DNA from: Guadua angustifolia
Taxonomy: Eukaryota; Streptophyta; Magnoliopsida; Poales; Poaceae
DNA length: 64,000 nt
Reading direction: 5' to 3'
Assembly: GCA_036346375.1 (NCBI GenBank)
Contig: CM070511.1
Coordinates: 496,001 to 560,000, forward strand
Within the stretch, counting starts at the first letter, position 1; each line of letters begins with the position of its first letter. The position numbers and the translations under genes were made by a program. The notes below the pieces were generated by a model. The model had not been told where the DNA came from. It saw nothing but the letters and a program-made list of their open reading frames with translations, and did no database searches. Below, piece by piece: positions 44,317 through 64,000 of the stretch.

Positions 44317-45202
44317 AAAAGAAAGCGAACTAGGAGGTTGCCGAACTTAATAAAAATTTCAAGGCACCTCCCTAAAACTAGGACATCCACACAACAGCAC
44401 AAGCAGAAAAATACATATGGATTCAACCATTTGACAGCTTAATGTAATAATTGAGCAGTAAGCTCAGATCTCACATATGAACATGTACGATTATTACGAA
44501 TAAAGCAATTAGCATAAAGCTCATATTGATTGTTTGAATGTTCTCAGATGTCGGGTTGCCTTAAAAGGCCCTCCTCGCCACAATGGACAAGTAATAGACT
44601 AGATTGTGACAACTTTATCTCAATAATGATTTAATACTTGACAAAGTTAAGTATAAATCTACTCAATTGGTTATCTTATATGCATATTCACTAACTAAGC
44701 ATATAAAGACAGGTTTGCAATAGAGCTAATCAAATATATATATATATATTTTAGATCAAAAGGTTTCCCTTTTATTCCAGGACCATGTACAACCACAAAG
44801 ATGTACAACCACAAAGACCATCTCACATATGAACATGTACAACCACAAAGACCATCGCTCCTATCCAACCGTAACAAAGACATTTTAACTAGTTAATCGG
44901 CCATCTGGTCTAAACAACGAGAAAACAAACATCATGCCGAACTCACACTAATCAAATATATATATATATGAAAGTGAAATTGATTTGCTAAGATTTGTTG
45001 TCACAATTAGTCTATTCCATCCCCTAAATCATCCTTGAACATTAAGCCCACACGCAAGGTCCCCAAGCGCAGATCGACCGCCCTTTGCAAGTCCGAGAAT
45101 AATCACGAAAGTGTCCCGTAACTCACTAACTAGCGAGCAACACCGAAAAATAGAGCAAATGGCCAGGCAGTGCCTCCAGATCGAGAAACGGCCTCTAGCT
45201 CG
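44317..45202. other. CACTA-2 intergenic/leader region; no gene seen
   Basis: AT-rich sequence with short TA runs (44,735-44,750, 44,957-44,969) and a local repeat of ATGTACAACCACAAAGA (three copies at 44,786-44,852). Confidence 0.4.
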
Positions 45203-45455
45203 ATGGCTAGTCCCCCAGAAATACTCACGGTTGAAGCCCGAAGGGGAGGACGCCGAGGGGAGGAGGCTGCGCGGGGAGGACGCCAGGGGAGGACGCCAGC
45301 CGGGAGGACGCCGAGGGGAGGACGCCGAGGCGGGAGGACGCCGAGGCCGGGAGGCCGGGGAGGACGCCGAGGGCGGGGGAGGACGCCGGGAGGGGAGGAC
45401 GCCGAGGCCGGGGACGGAGGGGAGGACGCCGAGGGGAGGAGGCCATGAGGCAAAA
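45203..45455 (-). repeat. GC-rich minisatellite / Pro-Arg-rich ORF of CACTA-2
   Basis: GGAGGACGCCGAGG-type units repeat about a dozen times. On the minus strand an ATG at 45,446 opens 73 codons beginning MASSPRRPPLRPRPRRPPLP. A TATA-like TCTATATATCT lies about 60 bp upstream on the minus strand, at 45,503-45,513, just inside the internal array. This mirrors CACTA-1 at 36,003-36,315. Confidence 0.6.
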
Positions 45456-45524
45456 CGCCTCAAAGGTTTAGGGTTTGGCGCATGTGAATGAGATCTGCGC
45501 TGGAGATATATAGAAGAATAACAT

Positions 45525-45775
45525 CACGACGGTTCTATAATATAACGGTTCAGGATGATATATCCTGACGGTTCTATAATAGAAACGATGCATGATGTTT
45601 AGATATTGCGAGCGGTTCTATAATAGAACCGTCAGGTTTGCATGACATCACGGACGGTTATATAATAGAACCGCTCTCGATGTTGACATATCATGACGGT
45701 TAGGTAACATAACCGCTCAGGATAAATAACATCATGCATCGTTATGTTAAAGAACCGCTCGTGATATATACCTGT
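45525..45775. repeat. CACTA-2 internal palindromic repeat array
   Basis: Alternating copies of ATCACGACGGTTCTATAATA and its complement-like AGAACCGCTCGTGAT form foldbacks; the same motif fills the terminal array at 50,180-50,540. Position is between the two genes. Confidence 0.8.
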
Positions 45776-46078
45776 TCATCGACATTCACTTGTCGGTTCG
45801 ATTCGATCGACTCTTGTGCATGCCACTTTGTTGTATCTTACAGGAAAGTTGTCTTTAATGTAATATAGACTATCTTGTGGTTGAAGTGGAGATTCTAATC
45901 CTCAATTCAAACCCTAAAATCTGAGAGCAATCACATACAACTATTTCCATATTGCCAAAGTAGACATGATTCATTTTTGTCATCAATTATGTCCGAATGG
46001 CCATCTTTGAATCGTGTATTTGGAATCATATTGATATTAACGAATAAATACGTGCTCTTATACTTGCATCTTTTCCAT

Positions 46079-46184
46079 CAATCCGGATGCTTCACAAGCT
46101 ACTTACAAAGATCATCACAATCATATATACATAATTCGGATGCTTCACAAGCTACTTACAAAGATCATCACAATCATATGTACA
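46079..46184. repeat. Tandem duplication of about 55 bp
   Basis: CGGATGCTTCACAAGCTACT and the following TACAAAGATCATCACAATCA occur twice in succession, in the 3' flank of the CACTA-2 tnp2 gene. The rest of 45,776-46,323 shows no gene. Confidence 0.85.
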
Positions 46185-46323
46185 AAGCATGATGGGTCGA
46201 TCATCTTTACAATAGCATTAATGTAATATTATTACACATGAAAATTAGTAAGCATGATGACAATGCACCCTTCTCATAACTACGCCCACCACATGCTTAT
46301 TCTTTTGTATGAAAATTAGCCCT

Positions 46324-49300
46324 TCATGATGATCGGCGTGTGTAGCTTGCTTCCTCATGTTGTTCTTCCGGGACCAGGATGTCATTTCCGATAGGTGGCA
46401 ACTCATCAAATTGATTGTACTCTTCCTCATCTACTACATTCTCAACTCAGACAATTCTCCTTTTCCCTGAAGAACTACGTGGCGCTTCTTGTTGGGACGA
46501 ATTCGGTTACATAGAAGACTTGAACAACTTGGTTAGCGAGTACTGAATGGTTCGCCTTGGTATCCCACACGCTCGAGGTCCACAAGAGTGATGCCATTCT
46601 GCCGACCTTCACGTCGGCCGGAGGTGGACCCAACGGCACCGAAATAGGGAATCTTGAAAAGTACGTAGTCGAGCTCCCATATCTCCTCTATGAACCCATA
46701 GTAGGAGCTCCTCGTCAACCCAGCAGTATTATTGAATGCATCTATGCGACACCATTGCTACGGTTTGTGCTCTTCATATCCTCGATCTCTCGTGTAAAAT
46801 GTGTACCCATTTAAGTCATATCCTTTCCATGTGACAACTGTAAAAGTTGGTCCTTTTGCCAACCATGTCAGCGTGTCATCTGACGAGCTCCCAGTGATAG
46901 GTCGCTCCTTCAACCATTTGTTGAACTGAAGGTTATCTTGTCTCGTGATCCAAGACTCTGCCAGGCTGGATTCTCTTGCCTTAGCCATTGCTTGTGCTCG
47001 ACGATATAGGCGACACTACTGACCATGTGTTGCAAAACCGTGAAATGGGCTCGAGCATAATCAACCGAATCAGCGTGATTGCTTTCTTCCGATGGTCCCC
47101 ATACCCGGAGCCTCCCTCATGGCGAGATCGAGGCACACCTATTGGTTCGACTGGGCCATGTAATCGACGCAGAACTCAACGGCCTCTTCATTGCATAACC
47201 TTCGACAATGCTACCCTCCGGACGAGATCGATTCCGACGAAGACTTGAGAATTCCATGTACCTCTCGAACGGGTACATGCTACGAGGAACACTTGCCCGC
47301 ATATCTTTATCTCTCACAAGGTGAACAATGAGATGGACCATGATATCGAAAAATGATGGAGGGAAATACATCTCAAGATTACATAGAGTCATCACCACCT
47401 CAACTTGCAGAGCATCTAGTCCTTCGGGATCGATGACCTTCGGCGATTGTGTTAAAGAAATAACCTGACCTAGTGATTGTCTCACGGACCTTGACCGCAA
47501 AATACTTCTAATTGCGACATAGGAGCATCGTGTCATCAAGACATGACAATCATGAGACTTCATGCCGATTAATTTCAAATCTTCCAACTAAACAAGTCTC
47601 TTCATGTTGGAGGAGTAACCAAGACGGAACTTTCACACCATGCAAGCAGCGCGATTCAGTTCTTCGCCTTTGACAGAGTATAACAAGGTGTTCCAAGCAC
47701 GCACGGCCTTTATCGGTCTCTTTCGGTGCTAACTTCGGTCTTATGCCCATATCGACCAAGTCAAGCCGTGCGTTGATACCATCCTTTGTTTTACCCTTAA
47801 TGTTGAGTAAGAGACCAATCACGCATCACGACATTCTTCTCACGTGCATGACATCGATGCAAATGGCGAACTTCTAGGTGCTCCCAAGAAGGTAGGTCCC
47901 GAATATTGATCTCTTCTTCCACATGCTCTTTTCACGGGCACTTGATTTACGCCCCTTTCCATACGCAACATCCAAATCCTTAACAATGTCATGAACATCT
48001 CTCCCGCTCAAACGCCTTGAGCTGGACCATTTTCGTTCCTTCCGTGAAAAGTTGCTTCATCTTGCGATATGGGTGATTCCTCCGAAGGAACCTACGATGA
48101 CGCATGTACACGATTTTTATGGGAGTGATTCACCATAAACTCTCGGTATCATCTAAGCAAAGGAGTGCAGGCTTTGGTTCCTTTTGTACTGCCCGACGAG
48201 TTAGCAAGGGTGGTAATCATTTATGGTGCGTAACAACAAGCAAATGCAAAGTAAAGTTCTCTCGTTGTACGCATCCCATACGTGTACCGGTAACCCACAA
48301 GTGTTTTTAGATCTTCCACCAATGGAGCTAGGTACACATCAATATCGCTCCTGTGTTGTTTCGGTCCTTGGATAAGCATGCACAACATAATGTACTTCCG
48401 CTTCATACACAACCAAGGAGGAAGGTTGTAGATACTGAGATTTACGCCAAGTGCTATGCACGCTCATGTTACCGAAAAGGATTCATTCCATCGTACTCAA
48501 TCCAAACCTTATATTTCTCGGATCCGCACCGAATTCTTGAAAGCTCTGTCGATGTTTCTCCACCGGATGGAATCAGCAGGTGCCTTAGCATTCCATCATT
48601 CTTACGCCTCAAAGTGCCAACGCAGCAGTTTTGCCTCCTTTGGGTTCGCAAACAAACGCTTCAAACGGGAATTCTGATGAGATACCATGCCACCTTAGCG
48701 GGAGTACCTTTTTCACCTCAATGCTCTCGCCATCATCATCTGAATAACTCTTACGCTTGTACCGGATGCGCTGCACACGGACATATATGCAAGTTTGTGT
48801 ACTTTGCGGTACAGATACGATCGTTTGGACATGCATGTATTCTTTCTACTTCCATTCCCAAGGGACAAAGAACACGCTTGGCTTTGTAGGTGCTTGTCGG
48901 CAACTCGCTTCCCTCTGGAAGCATGTCCGCCAATAGACGTAATAATACCGTGAAACTCTTGTCGGACCAACCGTTGCTTGCCTTCAATTTGAGTAGTTGA
49001 AGCACGGATGACAACCTTGTGTATTTCAACTTGCACCCGCGAACAAAGGTTTCTCCGAGTCCTCCATTAAGCCCCGAACATCCATATTCCCCGTCATCAA
49101 GGTTTCTTCGCATCGCGTAGCATCCGATCCAAATTGTCATCGTGTAACCTGTCCTCATCGGAAGCACAATCGATATGATCATCCGACATATCATTGACAT
49201 CGCCGACGATATTAACACTACTTGTGCTTCTCAGATATTATGCTCTTCGCCATGGTGGTCCAACATGTATAGCCCTTTTGAAACCCCTTCAATCAAGTGT

Positions 49301-49479
49301 GCTTCGATCTGCATTTGAAGTTTCAAACATCTTCAGATTTTCGCAATCAATGCACGGACATGACATGAATTGCACCCCTTATTAAACATATCCTCCTCTG
49401 CGAGCTCTTTTGAAAGTGGAGCGCCATTAAGGTACTCAAGACTCAGACGGTTCTCGGCAGACATCCAATTTCGATCCAT
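46324..49479 (-). pseudogene. CACTA-2 tnp2 transposase
   Basis: The minus-strand ATG at 49,479 opens MDRNWMSAENRLSLEYLNGA with a following HVRALIAK/CIDCENLK-type region, the Transposase-associated domain. Further on are NELPTS-like SELPTSTYKAKRVLCPLGME and VERIHACPNDRICTAKY (48,751-48,930), MCMKRKYIMLCMLIQGPKQH with DIDVYLAPLVEDLKTLV (48,300-48,412), GLLLNIKGKTKDGINARLDL (about 47,800), MYPFERYMEFSSLRRN (about 47,260), and a C-terminus EEEYNQFDELPPIGND ending at TGA 46,324-46,326. This is the complete TNP2 order. Multiple frameshifts split it into at least seven frames, so it is inactive. Sequence differs clearly from the CACTA-1 copy. Confidence 0.88.
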
Positions 49480-50179
49480 CTACGCTACACATGTAACACT
49501 TAGTGTTAAATATTAATGCACTGTGTAGTGCGATGCACACATTCTCAAACTAATTATGCAATTACATACCTTAATTACATCACAAAGAAATAATTAACAA
49601 AATTCAAACTAATCTTCAATATAATAATGAAATTAGAACCCATTACTAATCTTAGATCACCAAAAGACTTGAATTGATCTATAAGCTAGATCTAAACAAT
49701 CATTAAATTCTATCCTTAACAAGCTAGCTAGCTACATCATGATCGAATATTATATTATGCAAATAGAACCATTACTAGCTAACCTTATTCATCAAAAACC
49801 AACACATGGTTCTACAAGCGAGATCTAAAAAATCATCAAATTCCTTCCTTATCAAGCTAGATGTTGAATATAATGCAATTAAAACACATTACTAACCAAA
49901 TATCTCAAACAACATATGGATCCGCTACAATTAAGCTAGATCTAACCAAACAATCTTTAAATTAATTCTCTCCTAACCAACCTAGATATATATTGAATTG
50001 GATGCATGCAATTAGAGAACTCATTACTAACCTTAGATCACCAAAATCAAATGAATCTAATATCACCCTTCGAAATCAATGGCTTTCTTCTAAAAAATCG
50101 CATCACTTCCGCAGCCGCCACTTAGGATAGAAACCGAAACCCTACCAACAAAGTGGATGGAACGAGGCTCTGTTTTTAC
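49480..50179. other. 5' flank of CACTA-2 tnp2; no gene seen
   Basis: AT-rich, with a loosely repeated theme AAGCTAGATCTAA...CATTACTAACC about every 100 bp between 49,630 and 50,040. Confidence 0.45.
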
Positions 50180-50557
50180 GGCCTCGGAAGGTTTTATCGA
50201 GACGGTTTTATATTACACCGCCGTGATGCAAAAATATCACAGACGGTTTCTAAATATAACCGCTCTGTAATGACTATCAGAGATATTACGACGGTTGTGT
50301 TATATAACCGCTCAGGAAATCACTGACGGTTTTACTTTGAAACCGCTCGTAATGAGTATCAGAGCCATCACGCACGGTTATATTTTGACACCGCTCGTGA
50401 TAGTTATTACATCACGCATGGCTATAATATAAAACCGTCAGGATATTAGCACCGACGGTTTGAGTACATAACCGTCTGGATATTCCATATTACGAGCGGT
50501 TTTTCAAAACCGCCTCGTGATCGTAATCGTCGATATAAGCCTCGTTGCGTAGTAGTG
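50180..50557 (-). repeat. CACTA-2 terminal repeat: inverted repeat end and subterminal array
   Basis: Alternating GACGGTTTTATATTA and AACCGCTCGTGATA-type units run to the terminus CACTACTACGCAACG (minus strand, starting 50,557). The bases after it, ATG, would be the 3-bp target duplication. Confidence 0.85.
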
Positions 50558-50579
50558 ATGAGACAACGAGCCGTGACGC

Positions 50580-51466
50580 ATCTACACGGTTGGGTTTGTC
50601 GACCCGAGCTTGTGTTCTGCGACCATGGCTAGGCTTCAACGGTGTTCGTTGCTAGCTACATCAAGGGGTATTGCATCTTTGAGTCGAATAAGGACTACAT
50701 TGTATTGCCGTACCACGAGGAGTAAGTAGTACTTTTCGATTCAATTACTTGTACGCACTTAAAACCGTATGTGAACTTATTTCCTTGCACTTCATTTTAT
50801 TTAATAAGCAACCATTGGGTTCTACTCGTCCTCGTTCCGAGTGAAAACACAGTCTACACATTTAACTCGGTCGAGAAGAGACCAATGGCATACGCAATCA
50901 AGCTTCCTTTGCAGAAGTAAGCACATTATTGTAACCTAACACATCTGAGGAATTTAACTACGTTTATTTTTTTTGACTCAATGGTGCTCTCCAATGTATG
51001 TAGGGGTTTCTCGGACTATGTCGATGAAGGAGGGCCGACGACGACAAAAAAGAGCAAGACAACAGTAGTATAAGCGATTTAAGGTACAAGTGCCTAGCAT
51101 ATATATGATTAATTTTTTGACATCTAATCTTCGTGGGCTGAATTTCTTTTCTCTCTTCACAGTGCCATCAACAGGCAGCGGTGACCATTATGCTTCTATG
51201 TCATGCAGCACATGCTCATCGTGGTCGGCAACTCACAACTTTTCCCTAAGGTATATGTACGTGCATAATAATATACTTAGCCTTTTACATAGAAATTTTG
51301 AAACTGAAATTAATACAGTCATTTCTGTTTTGCAGAAGATCAATATCCCCAGAAGAGTTTAGACAGCAAAGCACTCAACAATTTACGAGACCACTTATGC
51401 CAGTGGTACTGGTTAGAAGTTATATCAGAGGATGGCAGGTTTAGAGATCCTAAAGCATCCTACTAG
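50580..51466 (+). pseudogene. Second gene of CACTA-1, C-terminal exons with Ulp1/C48-like domain
   Basis: Segments in order: ASYIKGYCIFESNKDYIVLP (50,650-50,720), HWVLLVLVPSENTVYTFNSV (50,813-50,872), GFSDYVDEGGPTTTKKSKTT (51,004-51,070), PLCFYVMQHMLIVVGNSQLF (51,185-51,250) and a last exon EDQYPQKSLDSKALNNLRDH then LCQWYWLEVISEDGRF, ending at TAG 51,464-51,466. HWVLLV and the Cys in LCFYV (codon 51,191-51,193) sit where C48 (Ulp1-type SUMO protease) catalytic His and Cys lie. The usual Asp is replaced by Asn (TFNSV). A TGA just before PLC and exon splicing inferred from GT/AG signals leave its coding status uncertain. Confidence 0.75.
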
Positions 51467-51717
51467 TCCATATGTAAACAATATTAATAATATATGTCAA
51501 TGTGATATGTATCAGAGGAAGTCCATGTACTGATTGTCAAGCTTGTTTGTGTTGTATATTGTGAACGACTATGATATATATGTGTTGTAATTAAAGCGTT
51601 TTCTGTTCCGTGAATGTGATATATGCATCCCGTGTTCGTATTTGCGAATGTGATGATATATATTGTGCAAACTGTTTTAATCATGCTTTTTTTGGAGAAT
51701 TTGCAAAATAGCACACC
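51467..51717. other. 3' flank of the second CACTA-1 gene; no gene seen
   Basis: AT-rich with several ATATATGT stretches; likely the 3' untranslated region. Confidence 0.4.
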
Positions 51718-51923
51718 CCAATGGGTCATCATCTTTAAGGAAGTGATTTGATGACCCCTCATCGAATCGGTTCTTTAAGAAAAGTGATTCGATGACAGTA
51801 ATCATTTTGATCTGATGACGCTTTTATCACGATCATCAAAACCGATAGCTCCACCTCATCACTATCTAAGAAAAGTGATTCTAATGAAAAAAACCGAATC
51901 TGATGTGCCGTTCTATAGTAGTG
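51718..51923. repeat. CACTA-1 right subterminal array and inverted repeat end
   Basis: Fewer and more decayed palindromic units than the left end (ATCGAATCGGTTCTTTAAG, AAAGTGATTCGATGAC), finishing GTGCCGTTCTATAGTAGTG at 51,923. Confidence 0.85.
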
Positions 51924-52205
51924 TTCTCCTGTTGGGAAGTTTAGATTATGCGAACCTTAACCTAGCTAAATCGTGTGACACACGCACTTTCTTTCTAAAA
52001 GCTGAGGCCAGTTAGCTTATAGGAGAGCGTTAGGACATAGCTTTTTCTGAGTAGTAGTAATATATTCTTGCGTGCCGACATGCATGCATCGATATCCATC
52101 ACGTACGTGGTCACTCCAGAGACACAGCTTTTTCTGAGTAGTAGTAATATATTCCTGGCCGGCCCTCACCGCAGTTGCAATTATTCGTTCGTTCCGGCTC
52201 GATCG
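51924..52205 (+). promoter_or_regulatory. SOS1 proximal 5' flank / 5' untranslated region
   Basis: This is the right half of segment X copy 3, starting with the TTC duplication. Within it a 34-bp direct repeat beginning AGCTTTTTCTGAGTAGTAGT occurs at 52,039 and 52,127, 88 bp apart. No TATA box is obvious between the transposon and the ATG, so the transcription start may lie inside this stretch with a TATA-less promoter, or the original promoter may now be 43 kb away on the other side of CACTA-1. Confidence 0.6.
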
Positions 52206-63136
<10,931 letters not shown>

Positions 63137-63259
63137 GTTAGCTTTACAAATTGTCAGCTGTGGTTTTCTTTAACCTTGGGATTAAATGTTTCGCTTGCCA
63201 TGCATTAGAGATAAACGGAAACAACGCAGTTTACAAGTTTTTGCCTGGGGATACCTTAC
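63137..63259 (+). other. Start of SOS1 intron 14
   Basis: Donor GTTAGC follows ...SAAK. About 120 bp of intron remain before a CACTA-like terminus. Confidence 0.7.
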
Positions 63260-64000
63260 CACTACTACGGAATCTCTAGTACCTTTTTTTTTTCCTTTTT
63301 GAGCCGAATTGTACCAAACAACCAGCTCAAAAATAGGCACCAAGTGATAATAGTCTTACCCCCTACTACCATGAAAAATTACATCCAGTTTTGCTAAACC
63401 AAATCCAAAAAAAACAGGAAAACAACTCATACAGAGACTAAACAAACTAAAACAACAGTAGCAAAGTAGAGAGCGGTTAATCTTCATCAGGTGCTGCTGG
63501 TACAGCATTCTTCAGTCGTAGCAGATCTCCATGCCCGACGTTGCTCCATTGCTTGTACTTGTCGCAGAATCATTGCCTGGAGTTGTTCGGTCCCTTCGAT
63601 CAGCATCACTTTCAAGTTTTTCTGTAAAGCTGCCCAATATTGTATAAAGGTGCAAGCGTAACAACTTATTTCAAGTCGGGACCCGAATATACAAATCCAA
63701 ACTCTCTATGTATATCGCACTAGTCCAAAATCACACTAATATATATAGGCTTAATATAGATGAATATCACAATCATACACAGTGAAAATATAATAAAAGA
63801 CATCACAATCACACACTATATGCAAGGCTTATTCCAATGGAATAGCTAACGTGGCTATTTTGCAATAAGTAGCATTTATAAATGACTAGAATAAGTAGAT
63901 TGAAAAGACAATAAAAGAAATATCAGTAAATAATAACTTTCAGCAATTCTCAAGTAAACATGACATCCAGCCCTAAATCAAGTTCCAAAGTTTCTAATAG
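63260..64000 (+). mobile_element. Putative left end of another CACTA element (CACTA-4) with an embedded LTR-like segment
   Basis: CACTACTACGGAATCTC at 63,260 matches the CACTA terminus consensus and is preceded by TAC, a possible target duplication. CTTTTTGAGCC (63,294) and AGCTCAAAAATAGG (63,325) form a short inverted pair like subterminal units. From about 63,680 the sequence (GACCCGAATATACAAATCC, GGCTTATTCCAATGGAATAG, TAAATCAAGTTCCAAAG) parallels the left part of the reverse Tekay LTR at 9,822-10,410, so a related minus-oriented LTR begins there and leaves the window. The other CACTA end is not visible. Confidence 0.5.

Larger units (their letters stand above)
41601..50557 (-). mobile_element. 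CACTA-2, reverse-oriented CACTA element inside the second gene of CACTA-1
   Basis: The right end (50,557) gives CACTACTACGCAACGAGGC on the minus strand, followed inward by subterminal repeats. On the minus strand come a tnp2 gene (49,479 to 46,324), an internal repeat array (45,775-45,525), a GC-rich segment and a second gene (44,110 to about 41,650). The left end is not identifiable, so the left boundary is approximate and the element is probably truncated. The sequence of its repeats (ACGGTTCTATAATAGAACCG) differs wholly from CACTA-1, so it is another family with the same architecture. Confidence 0.8.
8207..51923 (+). mobile_element. CACTA-1, composite CACTA (En/Spm-type) DNA transposon
   Basis: The left end CACTACTACAGAACGACACA (8,207) and the right end, CACTACTATAGAACGGCACA on the minus strand (ending 51,923), form imperfect terminal inverted repeats. 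Both sides carry TTC (8,204-8,206 and 51,924-51,926), the 3-bp duplication typical of CACTA elements. Palindromic subterminal repeats occupy both ends. It contains a tnp2-type transposase gene and a second gene with a Ulp1-like domain, both plus strand. Of its 43.7 kb, 22.5 kb is a nested pair of Tekay retrotransposons and about 9 kb is CACTA-2, leaving an original element of roughly 12 kb. Both genes are disrupted, so it cannot be autonomous now, though the ends look recognisable. Confidence 0.9.

Overview
The window is nuclear DNA from a grass (Poaceae). The only host gene clearly recognised is the 5' two-fifths of a SOS1/NHX7 plasma-membrane Na+/H+ antiporter (52,206 to 63,136, plus strand, 14 exons, 435 codons in window). 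Its protein reads like the rice and other cereal SOS1 proteins. Almost everything else is transposable-element DNA, mostly CACTA elements and Ty3/gypsy elements of the Tekay chromovirus lineage, which also fits a grass. I cannot name the species.

Layout, left to right. 1-3,972 holds a partial Tekay-type LTR, a decayed Tat-lineage gypsy pol and the right terminus of a CACTA element (CACTA-3). 3,973-8,206 is a tandemly duplicated host-like segment (called Y-X here). It carries two minus-strand exon remnants, one recognisable as tRNA (guanine37-N1)-methyltransferase (TRM5), and a truncated LINE. 8,207-51,923 is one large composite CACTA element (CACTA-1) with matching ends, a TTC target duplication and a paralogous unoccupied site at 4,235. 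Its first gene (tnp2 transposase) is split by a reverse-oriented Tekay retrotransposon (9,816-32,314, TSD GAGGG). The gag gene of that retrotransposon is itself split by a forward Tekay element (17,018-28,215, TSD CATGT). Its second gene (tnpA position, Ulp1/C48-like) is interrupted by a second, reverse-oriented CACTA (CACTA-2, about 41.6-50.56 kb).

51,924-64,000 is SOS1. CACTA-1 ends 279-282 bp before the SOS1 ATG. Intron 1 carries a Mutator-type MITE. Intron 7 carries two small inverted-repeat elements, a higher-order tandem array of about 680-bp units and a long CA/TA microsatellite. Intron 14 appears to be invaded by the left end of another CACTA (63,260) containing a further LTR that runs off the window.

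How the parts relate. In both CACTA elements the transposase gene and the second gene lie in the same direction. They are separated by a block of palindromic subterminal-type repeats followed by a GC-rich, proline/arginine-coding segment. In CACTA-1 both genes are preceded by copies of the same roughly 300-bp hairpin leader, and two stem positions differ between the copies in a compensatory way. Both Tekay elements carry an extra coiled-coil-like ORF (orf0) between the primer-binding site and gag. All transposon genes seen are broken by stops, frameshifts or insertions. The SOS1 exons are intact.
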